A stretch of 58,454 bases of DNA, taken from the NCBI GenBank assembly GCA_039030555.1, contig JBCCDY010000023.1, forward strand, positions 1-58,454, read 5' to 3'. A program made the position numbers and the translations under genes. Below are positions 34,242 to 43,781 of this stretch, in pieces (positions within the stretch are counted from its first letter, which is position 1; each line of letters opens with the position of its first letter). Source of the stretch: JBCCDY01 sp039030555 (GTDB lineage Bacteria; Bacteroidota; Bacteroidia; Cytophagales; Cyclobacteriaceae). A model generated the notes under the pieces. The model made no database searches and had not been told where the DNA came from. It saw only the letters and a list, made by a program, of their open reading frames with translations.

Positions 34242-36871
34242 AAAATAGTCCCCCAAAACTCGCACAGCGTTTCTTTAGCTGGTACTGTAGAAATCAACTG
34301 CACGATTCCATTCTCGGCGACCTTGATGAGCAATTCTATCAAAACATCAATAAACATGGGATCATCCTGGCCAAGCTTATCTATTGGATGGGAGTTTTTT
34401 TATTCTTAAACCGATTCACATTGAAGCGTGATCCTTATTTCAATTCAATGAGCTACAAGCCTACGACTATGATCAAAACCAATTTAATTATTTCTTTTCG
34501 CTTTCTGTCAAAGAACAAGTGGTTCACCTTAATAAATGTTTTTGGGCTCACACTGGGCTTTGTCAGCATATTATTCATCTTGCTTTTTGTGCATCAGGAA
34601 CGGTCATTTGACCGCTTCCATCAGAATGTGGAAAATGTGTACCGGATTAACATTTCCTATAAAGATAATTCAGGGAATTTTACAACACTGGTCAATACCC
34701 CTCCTGCAATGGCGATCGAAGTTTCGGGTAAGTATCCTGAATTAAAAAAGATATCGAGAATGCGCTACGCAATGAATTGCTTATTTAAGAAAGGAGAAGT
34801 AAGTTTCTATGAAGATCATGGGTATTATGCTGACTCGCTTTTTCTAGAGATATTACAGTTTGATTTTTCATCTGGTGATCCTGAAACGGCACTGGATGAA
34901 CCTAACTCAATTGTCATTACAGAGGAACTGGCAATCAAGTATTTCAAAGATTCCAGCCCTCTTGGAGCCACGTTAATGTTCAACAATTCGATCCCGTTAA
35001 AAGTTACAGGGGTCCTCTCGGAGATACCCACAAAATCCCATCTTAATTTCAACTTTTTAATCTCTTTCCAGAACTACGTGATCCCTGAAGGGTATCGGGC
35101 AGATTTGACCAGTCAGAGTTGGTTGGGTTTTTTAACATATGTTGAACTAGAACCCGATGCCGATCCCAAGCTATTTGAAGATAAGTTGACCCAATATTTT
35201 GATGACTTAGACCCAAACAATGAACCCTGGATGCTACCTATAGTCCAAAACCTATCGGACATTTATCTGGGATCGATTGGGATGTCAGACGATTTATCAA
35301 GTCATATACGATCTGGCAATCCATTCACTTCAAAGGTACTGCTATTGGTTGCCGTCCTAATCTTGATCATTGCAGGGTTCAACTTCGCCAATCTTACCAA
35401 TGCATTATCCATTAACCGGAGTAAGTCTACAGGAATAAGAAAAGTGATGGGTGCTAGTAAAAAAGGGATCATTACACAAATATTGACTGAGTCGCTGATG
35501 ATAAGCTGTTTTTGTTTGATTCTGTCCTTTGTCATTACATTAATTCTATTCCCATCAATATCGCAATTGATAGGTTGGGAGTTCAGACTGGAATTTAACA
35601 CATTCTTTAGGGTAGGAGCACTGTTGTTTATAGTAGGTATTTTAACGGGACTGCTATCCGGTATATATCCTGCCTTCACGCTGGCCCGGTTGAATATCAT
35701 AAAATCACTCAAAGAGTTCGTAAAAACTAATCCAGGTAATCCTTTTCAATTTAAAAATATCCTTGTGCTATTACAGTTTGCCATCTCTATTGGCTTCATT
35801 TCAGCTACAATAGTGATGACCCAACAAATCAACTACCTGATCAATAAGGACAAAGGGTTCAGTGCTGAAAATGTTGTAGTGATCAAAATGTTGCCGGAAG
35901 ATATTTCTAGTCACTACGATGTATTCAAGGAGCAGCTTACCAAAAACACGTCGGTCATAGGAGTAAGCCGTAGTGAGCGATCCATGGGTGAACCATTGCC
36001 GTTTAGTATCATTAAGCGGGCTGAGGATTCGGATGAAGATTATAAAAGGATATTTTTCAACACAGTAGACTACGACTATTTCAAGACCATGGGTATCCCG
36101 ATCTCCGAAGGCCGTTCTTTCTCGTCTGAATATGCTGATGATTCTACGCGTTCTATTATTATCAATGAAAGGGCCAAAGAGTTTCTTGGCCTTGAAGACC
36201 CTATTGGCCATCAGTTATATTCCAATTTTGATACAGATGGCCCCAGGACCGTCATTGGTGTTGTTGAGGATTTTAATTACACCTCCTTACATGAGGAGAT
36301 TGGCCCTACCGTTATGTTTTTTCCATTCATAGACCTGGAATACGTGTACGTAAGGCTCACCCCTGGATCACTTACTAAACAAATTGATATGCTGGAAGAG
36401 ACCTGGTTTCAAGTTTCACCTGGTGTCCCGTTGGCATGGAAGTTTTTAGATAACAATATGAACCAATTGTATCAGTCAGAGAAGAGGTTATCACTTACCA
36501 TACAAGTTTTTTCCATTCTCACAATTTTGCTGGCTTGTCTTGGTCTTTATGGTATTGTTGCATTTATGGTCAACAATAAGATCAAAGAGTTCGGGATCAG
36601 AAAAGTACTGGGGGCTTCTGTCCAATCTCTCTACATATTATTTGTTGGGAAGTACATCTATTTGATGTTGATAGCAATGGTGATCATAACACCTTTAACA
36701 CATTATTTCCTATCTGACTGGATGGAAAATTTTGCCTATCATATTCATATAAATTGGTTCATATATCCATTAGCTACTATTACAATGATCATTATCAGCC
36801 TGATCACCATCACTTTGCGGATACTACAAGCGATAAATGTAAATCCTACAAGACTTTTGAGTGATGAATAG
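34238..36871 (+). CDS. MacB/FtsX-type ABC transporter permease with N-terminal prefix domain
   Basis: 877 residues. A cytoplasmic prefix domain (about 1-70, SWYCRNQLHDSILGDLDEQF) is followed by TM1 (about 95-115), a large MacB-type periplasmic domain (about 120-350), a three-helix FtsX core (about 365-480, including TGIRKVMGASKKGIITQ), TM near 510, a second periplasmic domain (about 535-740) and a second FtsX core (about 755-870, FGIRKVLGASVQSLY). Such proteins act as permeases that transmit ATP hydrolysis to periplasmic work, with a separate ATPase. No ATP-binding subunit is encoded nearby. Translation is coupled to the PadR gene. Confidence 0.92.
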   Translation: MKNSPPKLAQRFFSWYCRNQLHDSILGDLDEQFYQNINKHGIILAKLIYWMGVFLFLNRFTLKRDPYFNSMSYKPTTMIKTNLIISFRFLSKNKWFTLINVFGLTLGFVSILFILLFVHQERSFDRFHQNVENVYRINISYKDNSGNFTTLVNTPPAMAIEVSGKYPELKKISRMRYAMNCLFKKGEVSFYEDHGYYADSLFLEILQFDFSSGDPETALDEPNSIVITEELAIKYFKDSSPLGATLMFNNSIPLKVTGVLSEIPTKSHLNFNFLISFQNYVIPEGYRADLTSQSWLGFLTYVELEPDADPKLFEDKLTQYFDDLDPNNEPWMLPIVQNLSDIYLGSIGMSDDLSSHIRSGNPFTSKVLLLVAVLILIIAGFNFANLTNALSINRSKSTGIRKVMGASKKGIITQILTESLMISCFCLILSFVITLILFPSISQLIGWEFRLEFNTFFRVGALLFIVGILTGLLSGIYPAFTLARLNIIKSLKEFVKTNPGNPFQFKNILVLLQFAISIGFISATIVMTQQINYLINKDKGFSAENVVVIKMLPEDISSHYDVFKEQLTKNTSVIGVSRSERSMGEPLPFSIIKRAEDSDEDYKRIFFNTVDYDYFKTMGIPISEGRSFSSEYADDSTRSIIINERAKEFLGLEDPIGHQLYSNFDTDGPRTVIGVVEDFNYTSLHEEIGPTVMFFPFIDLEYVYVRLTPGSLTKQIDMLEETWFQVSPGVPLAWKFLDNNMNQLYQSEKRLSLTIQVFSILTILLACLGLYGIVAFMVNNKIKEFGIRKVLGASVQSLYILFVGKYIYLMLIAMVIITPLTHYFLSDWMENFAYHIHINWFIYPLATITMIIISLITITLRILQAINVNPTRLLSDE

Positions 36872-36961
36872 GTTTTTGAGAAAGATATTACCAAGAGCGA
36901 TTAGAATTCAAAAAACTCTTAATAAGATGCATCTTCAAAACTAACAAAGCTCATTTGCTGA

Positions 36962-37318
36962 CATTCGGAAAAATTGCTAGGAATTATCCTTTCTATTCTC
37001 TTAGTGATCGCAGCTTTGATATCCATTCCATTGAGTAAACCAATCGTAAACTTAGGAATGGGGAAGTCATTTCGTAGAAGCTTGATAATAGCACTCATTG
37101 CTTCCAGTTCGGTATTTATGGACTTTCAGATCTTATTTATTGTAGGATCCATAGGATTAGCGTTTGTTTTCAGTGCCCTATCCATTACTTCTCTTCCCCT
37201 GGCCTTGAAGAGAACATCTTTTCAGCAAAAAGTGCTAGGAGTAGGGGTTTTCTTTTCAGGAGTCGAACTTCCGAATAGTATTTTGGAAGCTTATTTGGTT
37301 TCAGTTGGGGTAATATGA
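36962..37318 (+). pseudogene. C-terminal remnant of a multi-pass transporter (MFS-like)
   Basis: The frame is open from the stop at 36959-36961 to TGA 37318 but has no ATG; a TTG at 36974 is the only candidate start. The 115-odd residues hold three or four hydrophobic segments (LGIILSILLVIAALISIPLS, SLIIALIASSSVFMDF, IVGSIGLAFVFSALSI) and a motif GVGVFFSGVELPNSILEAYL that I associate with the last helices of Bacteroidota major-facilitator transporters. About two thirds of a transporter would be missing, so this is a decayed fragment, probably left when the region was rearranged next to the PadR/permease pair. Confidence 0.55.
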
Positions 37319-37406
37319 GGATTGAGAGTTGTTTTAATATCCAACTATCAGCCTTTATAAATTGGCTAAGTAAGGCATGTATCAAAACTGTCTATTATAT
37401 TTTCGT

Positions 37407-37700
37407 TTATATTCCTATTGAGTCGGGATGTTGTCGTGTGTCCCATACTCTTAAAATTTGGATCTCATCAAATTCAATGCGATAGAAAATTTTGTAGTCT
37501 CGGACAACTTTAAAACACACATTGCGATAGTCAGTTTGTGTTCCAATGTTTGGAAAGTTGGAGATTATTTCTGCTGATTTCTCAAATAGTTGCTCAAGTT
37601 TATCCGGATAAGCGTTAGACTTGTTCCGTTCGAGCCAATACTTGTAAATGTTTGTTCGATCAGTAATGGATCGGGTTGTCCATCTTACTTTTTTAGCCAT
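37407..37700 (-). CDS. ParE/RelE-family toxin
   Basis: 97 residues with the RelE/ParE fold: WTTRSITDRTNIYKYWLERN helices, then EIISNFPNIGTQTDYRNV, the core strand CFKVVRDYKIFYRIEFDEIQI and the final RVWDTRQHPDSI, close to the usual DTR-x-P tail of ParE toxins. ParE toxins inhibit DNA gyrase; RelE relatives cleave mRNA. The DTRQHP ending favours the ParE type. It is translated after, and overlaps by 16 bases, the small antitoxin gene. Confidence 0.88.
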   Translation of the reverse strand: MAKKVRWTTRSITDRTNIYKYWLERNKSNAYPDKLEQLFEKSAEIISNFPNIGTQTDYRNVCFKVVRDYKIFYRIEFDEIQILRVWDTRQHPDSIGI

Positions 37701-37912
37701 TCTTTAACAAGTTGGCTTGCTTCCGAGTTGGGGTGAAGTTTACCAAGTTCGGCGTCAGAAATTCCCTCGTCAATGGCTTTTTTTTCAATGCCTGTAAGTT
37801 GGTCTATATGTTCGATTTCATGTTCAAGTTCTACTGCCTTCAGTAGTTCATCTAACAGTCTTGGGTCGTTGATATCGTTTACTCTCTCCTTTATTCTTGC
37901 CTTAACATCCAT
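37685..37912 (-). CDS. Antitoxin of the ParE-type pair
   Basis: 75 residues, helical and acidic (RLLDELLKAVELEHEIEHID, then KKAIDEGISDAELGKLHPNS). The C-terminal helix with KLHPNSEASQLVKEWLKK would cover the toxin. No clear ribbon-helix-helix DNA-binding motif can be read, so repression of its own promoter is uncertain. First gene of the pair, with a 16-base overlap to the toxin. Confidence 0.8.
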   Translation of the reverse strand: MDVKARIKERVNDINDPRLLDELLKAVELEHEIEHIDQLTGIEKKAIDEGISDAELGKLHPNSEASQLVKEWLKK

Positions 37913-38074
37913 TTCATAAAGTTAGAAAGTTGAGATGAAAGTTGCTAAAGCAGAGAGTGAAATCTAACGACTAGTTAAAATCTGTAGGCCAGACATCTGT
38001 AAAAATCCGTAACCTATCTTCAGCTATTGTAAATACCTAAGTAAGTCTATGAATTTTTAGCTGTTGTTATGTGC

Positions 38075-40417
38075 TTATTGGATTTCTAAGAAAGGGTGAA
38101 GTGCTGGATGAATTTTATACCTGTTGCCTTTGATTTTTTCAGCCATTTTTTTATTCTTTTTTGATTCGTCAAAGTCAGCTTCAAAAGCAAAAACATCTGG
38201 GTTAATTTCTCTAGCAAGTACAGATAAGTTTACTAAATGATCTGAAAAATAATCCACTTTCTCTTTAGCTGTTGAAATTTTGGATTCACTCATACATTTA
38301 GTCAATTGTTCCTCATCGATAATTGAATTTTGTCCAATTAAAGAGTATAAGAAATCTTCCATCTGACTATAACTAATACCGTTTTCAACCACTAATGATG
38401 TGAAAACCCAACTAGAGTATTCTTTATACGCTTCTTTGATGTCACTTTCCTCAATCATAGTATGTCCCCTAAGAATAGCCTTTTCTTGAGCCTTTTTAAA
38501 AAAATAAATTACGTCTCTTGGTCTTGGATAGACTCTATCCATAATGTAATTTTTTACACCGTGACCGTTCACTTCACGAGTAATAAATTTATCCCAAAGT
38601 TCTGATCCGTCAACCGCACTTTCATTTAGCTGAATAAACCTTTCCTCGATTATTCTAAAAAATGCCTCGGGATCTGACCATTTGAGTTTGGTATATTCAA
38701 TTTTGTCTGGTTCCCGAGCAAATTGTACTACATAACGAAATATGTCACTACGCAGAAAAATCGCCAGCCTAAACTTTAAATTCTTCTGTCTTGACTTAAT
38801 AACCGATATTTCTTGTGCCAATCTCCCGGAAACACTTAATAACCCTAAAATGCATTTGCTCAATAGGTTAATTTTACTAGAATTCCTCCATGATTTATCT
38901 AGGTTATCTATCAAAACTATGATTTCATTTTTGTCTTCAATTACGTTAGCAAATTGCTTTTTAAGTACTGAAAATGTTTTTATGTGAAGTAATTCAGAGA
39001 CTTTAACTTTAAACTCTTTCTAATTTAAGTCTTCAGATTCATCATACATCTCGTTAAGTTGATTTAGCTGTTCTTCAAGCCTTAATGAAATGTCACTGAG
39101 GTATAAATTTTCATTTGCGTTGATGAAACTAAGGTATTCTTCATCCTTCTCCGAGAGTGCATATAATGGTTTTGCCTTAATGTGGGAATAAAGTACTCTA
39201 GCGATTTCTGTAAAAATTAAAAATTTCCATATTGATTCGATTAGAAAGCTTTTTTCATACTCTTCCGGCATTCTCTCCAAAAGCATTGTTATGCCGTCTA
39301 TTTCAAAATTGATAGGTTTAATGAGACAAACGAAGTTTCTAGGATCATCTTTAAGAATCTCACTGAGATAGATCAACGAGGCAGACTTGCCTGTTCCTTT
39401 CCGCCCAATTATTAGATTGTATTCATTTTTTATTAATGAGTCAAAATGAGAAGTTTGAACGTAATAACTGGAAAGTTTATCATTTTCATGCTCAGCAACA
39501 GACTCTCCAAAATCTATCTTTTGGAGATCATTTCTTATTTTCTCCGTCCTTTTCTTTTGACGAGTCTTAAGAAGTAACTCTGCAATTCTCTTATTGAGAC
39601 TATCAATAAATGGGATTATCATTTTCTCACATTCGGAGACCGTATTGTATTTTTGAAGTAATTCTTTCAGATCTAATGGGGTGTCGTGAGGCTTTTCACA
39701 AACCATCATCACATCCTTCTCTAGTCCAATTCCAATACCTGAAATTAATGAGCATTTTGCATTTTGAAGTTTTTCGCCACTTCTTCTAAAAGATGAAAAC
39801 TCTACCAGTAGGGCTGGACACGCCATCAATTGTTCCAAGTACCACACCAGTGTTTCTACCTTATTTTCAAGTGCATCGTCAATAATAGTTGGTAAACGGT
39901 CTATAATGTGTGATATTGATTTAGTGTATTCTATTACATGTTGGCTCTTGATATAAAATAATGCGCTATTTGTTTTTGATGGATTAATGCTGCTAATAAG
40001 GGAATCAAATTGACCTTTTTCTCCTTTGGAAATAAAGTCATAGAATCCATTTACTATTTCATGGCTGTTTGAATACTGATGGTAGCCTATGTTTGTGAGA
40101 AGATTTAATTCTTTATAGAGTCTAAAAGAATCAACTATGGATATGTCAAAAACTAAAAAAATAGGCTTGTTTTTCGCTAGTGCATAACCGATCTCAAATA
40201 AGACATTTTGATTCATTCCTGTTAAATCAGCACATAGAAAATCTGATGAGTCAATCTCTTTAAATATTTCATTAATTATAACCTTACCATGAACATTCAT
40301 TTTTGACCATGGCTTAATAATAAACTCACCAGACTTATTTATTTCGGTGATTACTGATTGAACACTTTCACCAGAAGAATTGGGATCTGATCCGTATGCA
40401 AAAAATCCTTTTTTCAT
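38075..40417 (-). pseudogene. Nucleoside-deoxyribosyltransferase-like / Sll1717-type P-loop ATPase, interrupted by an in-frame amber codon
   Basis: One reading frame of 781 codons from ATG 40417 to the stop at 38075, broken only by TAG at 39020-39022 (codon 466). Upstream part: an N-terminal Rossmann-type domain (FFAYGSDP, DFLCADLTGMNQNVLFEIGYA, Glu75) like nucleoside 2-deoxyribosyltransferases or TIR-like folds, then a Walker A motif GRKGTGKS (338-345). Downstream part: Walker B IVLIDNLDKSW, PRPRDVIYFF sensor-type helix, and a helical C-terminus. The P-loop and IDNLDKSW halves match the Sll1717-type ATPase family. The amber could be a recent inactivating change, a sequencing error or rare read-through. 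The downstream half also has internal ATG 38914 but would lack the P-loop. Confidence 0.8.
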
Positions 40418-40455
40418 TTCCTAATCATTTTGATGTAAGTGGAACATAACAATTG

Positions 40456-40533
40456 GATAATAAGATCTGAGTGTTATTATCACACTATATATTTGAAAAT
40501 ATAGATAATAAAGGTGTTATTGTCTGATAATAA
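40456..40533. promoter_or_regulatory. Cluster of GATAATAA sites upstream of the P-loop ATPase gene
   Basis: Four exact copies of GATAATAA in both orientations (plus at 40456-40463, 40504-40511 and 40526-40533; minus at 40474-40481) and one near copy at 40517-40524, within 78 bases. They lie 39-116 bases upstream of the interrupted ATPase gene. The pairs face each other, as binding sites of a dimeric repressor would. The region is AT-rich, so some copies may be chance. Confidence 0.5.
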
Positions 40534-40600
40534 ATACTCTTTTTTACTCTTATTTTTGTAAAAAAAATATTTGAAATGGAACGATGTGTCCAAGATGCTT

Positions 40601-41602
40601 TTACCGGAGTAAACTTTCAACAACCTGCTTTTCTATCCTAAAAGCTTTCACAGAATTCAAACCTAATTTTTCAACGGCTTCCCCAATCACTTCATCCTCA
40701 TTTCTTACTTGCTTGTTCAAATAATACTTTCCTGCTTCTAATAAAGCTTTTTTCGTAATTAGACCTACCAATTCGGAACCATTCACCTCAACACCTTCTT
40801 TTTCAGCCAGTGCTTTAATTTCTTCAAATACCGAATGGATAGGAGTGACTTCAAAATCGGTAAAGTTCATAGAGACCTGGGCGCATTTAAAATCATCAAT
40901 GTACCAGCCAATGGCTTTGAGGTGTTCGAACTTTCCCGGAATTCGTTTTTTCGTTCCTTGTCCATCGACGATTAATTGTCCTGACGTCCTAATTTTTTTA
41001 GCTATTCGATCTGCTATCTCTACGTAATCCGTATGGAGGTTTACATTGTAGGCAATTAGGAATTTTCTTACCCCAATAGCAGTAGCACCTGTTTTTTCAT
41101 TGAATTGGGTAGGGCCATAATCAGGAACCCATTTAGGTTCTGTTATTTTCGTTTTGAATCCTTCATATTCTCCGGATCGGATGTTGGCCAGGTTCTTCCT
41201 GGATTCCGTGTTTGCTGATTTTTCGTAGAGATAAACAGGAATTTTCAGTTCAGTCCCTACTCGTTCTGCGAACTCTTCAACAAGATTTAAAAGATAGCTT
41301 TCATCAATACCTTGAATAGGTACGAATGGACAAACGTCAGTAGCTCCCATCCTGGGATGTTCTCCGATATGCTTTCTCATATCAATGAGTTCCGAAGCTA
41401 CTTTAATGGCTTGAAAAGCAGATTCCAGCACTGATTCTGGATCGCCGGCAAAAGTAAAAACCGTCCGGTTTGCTGCTGTTCCTTTATCGATGTTTAATAG
41501 ACTTGTTCTTTTTATACTAGAAATGGCATCAGCTATGGCATTCAGCACTTTTTCATCCTTTCCCTCACTGAAATTAGGTACACACTCAATTAGAGGTTTC
41601 AT
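40601..41602 (-). CDS. ftcD: Glutamate formimidoyltransferase
   Basis: 333 residues. Family motifs: LIECVPNFSEGKDEKVLNAI at the start, DKGTAANRTVFTFAG, HIGEHPRMGATDVCPFVPI with active-site His and the folate-binding region, GVRKFLIAYNVNLHT and SMNFTDFEVTPIHSVFEEI. It transfers the formimino group of formiminoglutamate to tetrahydrofolate in histidine degradation. It has the formimidoyltransferase domain only; the cyclodeaminase domain of the bifunctional enzyme is absent, as in many bacteria. No other hut genes are in the window. It is probably co-transcribed with the YyaL-like gene 9 bases upstream. Confidence 0.94.
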   Translation of the reverse strand: MKPLIECVPNFSEGKDEKVLNAIADAISSIKRTSLLNIDKGTAANRTVFTFAGDPESVLESAFQAIKVASELIDMRKHIGEHPRMGATDVCPFVPIQGIDESYLLNLVEEFAERVGTELKIPVYLYEKSANTESRKNLANIRSGEYEGFKTKITEPKWVPDYGPTQFNEKTGATAIGVRKFLIAYNVNLHTDYVEIADRIAKKIRTSGQLIVDGQGTKKRIPGKFEHLKAIGWYIDDFKCAQVSMNFTDFEVTPIHSVFEEIKALAEKEGVEVNGSELVGLITKKALLEAGKYYLNKQVRNEDEVIGEAVEKLGLNSVKAFRIEKQVVESLLR

Positions 41603-41611
41603 CGAATCGTA

Positions 41612-43765
41612 TTATTCGATTAGGGATAGCGCTCGCTCCACATCATCAGTAGGGAGCTTACACGCTTTATTGAGACAAACGTAGATCATAGTCCTTCCAT
41701 CTAACAATTTCCCTTCTAATAATTCAAGGTCACCTTCCGTTTCACCTCCAAGAAATAGGGCATTCGGGATGTACTCTGCTTGTAATGGACTTAGCGTGCT
41801 TTCAAAGTCATCACCTACAATGGCTACCTCGTAAAGTGGATAGGTGAACATATTCGCCAAACGGGCCCAGTTATTAAAATAGGTTGGGCTTTCCCGCATA
41901 TCATCATAAACTGCTGCCAGCATTTTTTTTGATCTTTCCAGATACCCTTTATTATAAAGTAGGGTTCCCAGCACCATCAGGTTCCGGGCCATAGAAGAGT
42001 TTGAGCTAGGAAGGACAGAGTCATTCAACTCTTTTTTCCTGGCGATAAGCGATCGGTCTTTGGAGCTCGTATAAAAGAACATTCCGGATTGCTCATCACT
42101 AAAATGCCCGATAACGTAATCCGTCAATTTCTGTGCTTCCATAAGCCACTTCATATCAAAAGTAGTTTGATAGAGGCTTAAAAATGCTTCTATGGTAAAG
42201 GTGTAATCATCTAAAAAAGCATTGATAGATGATTTCCCATCTTTATAATTTCGGTTTAGGCTACCATCCGAATTACGCTGATTTTCTAAAATGAAATTTC
42301 CAGCTTTCAAAGCGGATTCGAGATACGCATCATTTTGAAATGCAGTGTAGGCATCTACATATCCTTTGATCATTAGCGCGTTCCAGGAGGTTAATATCTT
42401 ATCGTCAGTTCCTGGTCGAATTCGTCCTTTACGGGCTTCGAATAACTTCTTCTCGCTCGTCTTTAAATAGGTTTCAAACTCCAAAGCATCAATACCTTCA
42501 TTCGAGGCAAAAGAACCTACAGATTCTTCTACAAATAGAATGTTATGGTTCGGCTCCCAATTGCCAGCTTCTTTTACTCCATAATACTTAATGAATAGTT
42601 CCGGCTTATCGAGAAGGCTGTCAATCTCACTTTTAGACCAAACATAGAACTTGCCTTCTTCTCCTTCACTATCGGCATCAATAGAAGAATAAAAGCCTCC
42701 TTCGGGACTGGTTAATTCCCTGGATATGAAGTCCAGAGTCTCCGTCACCACATTCTTATAAAGATCGTTTTCAAAAAGCTGGTGAGCTTTAGAGTACAGG
42801 CTTACCAATTGTCCATTATCGTAAAGCATTTTTTCGAAGTGTGGGGCGAACCACTTAGGGTCGGTTGAGTAACGTGCGAAACCTCCTCCTAAATGATCAA
42901 ATATTCCTCCTTGGGCCATTTGGGTAAGGGTCGTATTTACTGCTTGTTTGAGACTGTCATTCTCTGTTAAGTAGTATTGTTCCATTAAGAATTGCATGAG
43001 GGTGGGGATAGGGAACTTCGGGGCTCCTTTTTTTCCTCCAAGCTCAAAATCAATATCCTGTAAAACCCTCCTGGCCATCCGTTCAGAGTCCGATGCTTGA
43101 AATTCAGATTTCGTTGGTTCAGGAACTTCTTCAATTTGATTAATGCCATCGGTAATTAACTGTGCTTGCTTAATCAGTTTTTCAGGATCTTCTTGATAAA
43201 GATTTTGAAAGAAGTCGAGCATTTTCGTCCAGTCGTCTTTCGCGTAATATGTTCCTGCAAAAACAGGTTGCGTATTTGGCAAGGTTACAATATTCAAAGG
43301 CCAACCTCCGTTCCCATTGATCAGTATAGCTGCATCCATATAAATCTGATCGATGTCGGGTCTTTCCTCTCTATCAATTTTAATGGAGACAAAATGTTCA
43401 TTCATAAACCCAGCTACGGCAGTATCTTCAAAAGACTCTTTCTCCATAACGTGGCACCAATGGCAAGATGAATACCCAATACTGATCACGATCAGTTTAT
43501 TTTCATCCTTTGCTTTTTTTAAAGCTTCATCGCCCCAAGGGTACCAATCGACAGGGTTATGTGCGTGTTGGAGTAGGTAGGGACTAGATTCGCTTACAAG
43601 TTTGTTTGTATATTCATGTTCATTGGAAGAATCATTACTTTTTTGGCATGAAAGGATAGTGATCAATAATAATGAACAAATAAGTGAGTTCAGGAAAAAT
43701 ATCCGAAAAGGGAAGTTATTACGTTTATTGAATAGTTTGCTGAGCATTGATTGCATATAAATCAT
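41612..43765 (-). CDS. YyaL/DUF255 thioredoxin-domain protein, predicted lipoprotein
   Basis: 717 residues from the first ATG (43765); ATG at codon 7 is an equally good start. A membrane-targeting signal ends in TILSC, so it is probably a lipoprotein. The DUF255 thioredoxin-like domain has VISIGYSSCHWCHVMEKESF and FVSIKIDREERPDIDQIYM, followed by GNGGWPLNIVTLP and an (alpha/alpha)6-barrel region (FDHLGGGFARYSTDP, LTSWNALMIKGY). It resembles bacterial YyaL and human spermatogenesis-associated protein 20. The enzyme activity is unknown; a CxxC motif and barrel suggest redox or glycoside-like activity. It precedes ftcD. Confidence 0.93.
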   Translation of the reverse strand: MIYMQSMLSKLFNKRNNFPFRIFFLNSLICSLLLITILSCQKSNDSSNEHEYTNKLVSESSPYLLQHAHNPVDWYPWGDEALKKAKDENKLIVISIGYSSCHWCHVMEKESFEDTAVAGFMNEHFVSIKIDREERPDIDQIYMDAAILINGNGGWPLNIVTLPNTQPVFAGTYYAKDDWTKMLDFFQNLYQEDPEKLIKQAQLITDGINQIEEVPEPTKSEFQASDSERMARRVLQDIDFELGGKKGAPKFPIPTLMQFLMEQYYLTENDSLKQAVNTTLTQMAQGGIFDHLGGGFARYSTDPKWFAPHFEKMLYDNGQLVSLYSKAHQLFENDLYKNVVTETLDFISRELTSPEGGFYSSIDADSEGEEGKFYVWSKSEIDSLLDKPELFIKYYGVKEAGNWEPNHNILFVEESVGSFASNEGIDALEFETYLKTSEKKLFEARKGRIRPGTDDKILTSWNALMIKGYVDAYTAFQNDAYLESALKAGNFILENQRNSDGSLNRNYKDGKSSINAFLDDYTFTIEAFLSLYQTTFDMKWLMEAQKLTDYVIGHFSDEQSGMFFYTSSKDRSLIARKKELNDSVLPSSNSSMARNLMVLGTLLYNKGYLERSKKMLAAVYDDMRESPTYFNNWARLANMFTYPLYEVAIVGDDFESTLSPLQAEYIPNALFLGGETEGDLELLEGKLLDGRTMIYVCLNKACKLPTDDVERALSLIE

Positions 43766-43781
43766 TTAAAAACTTAAATCT

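Noticed and set aside
38914..39020. Frameshift between the two halves of the P-loop ATPase gene
   Set aside because: Both halves are in the same frame and the linking codons are open except for TAG, so it is a nonsense codon and not a frameshift.
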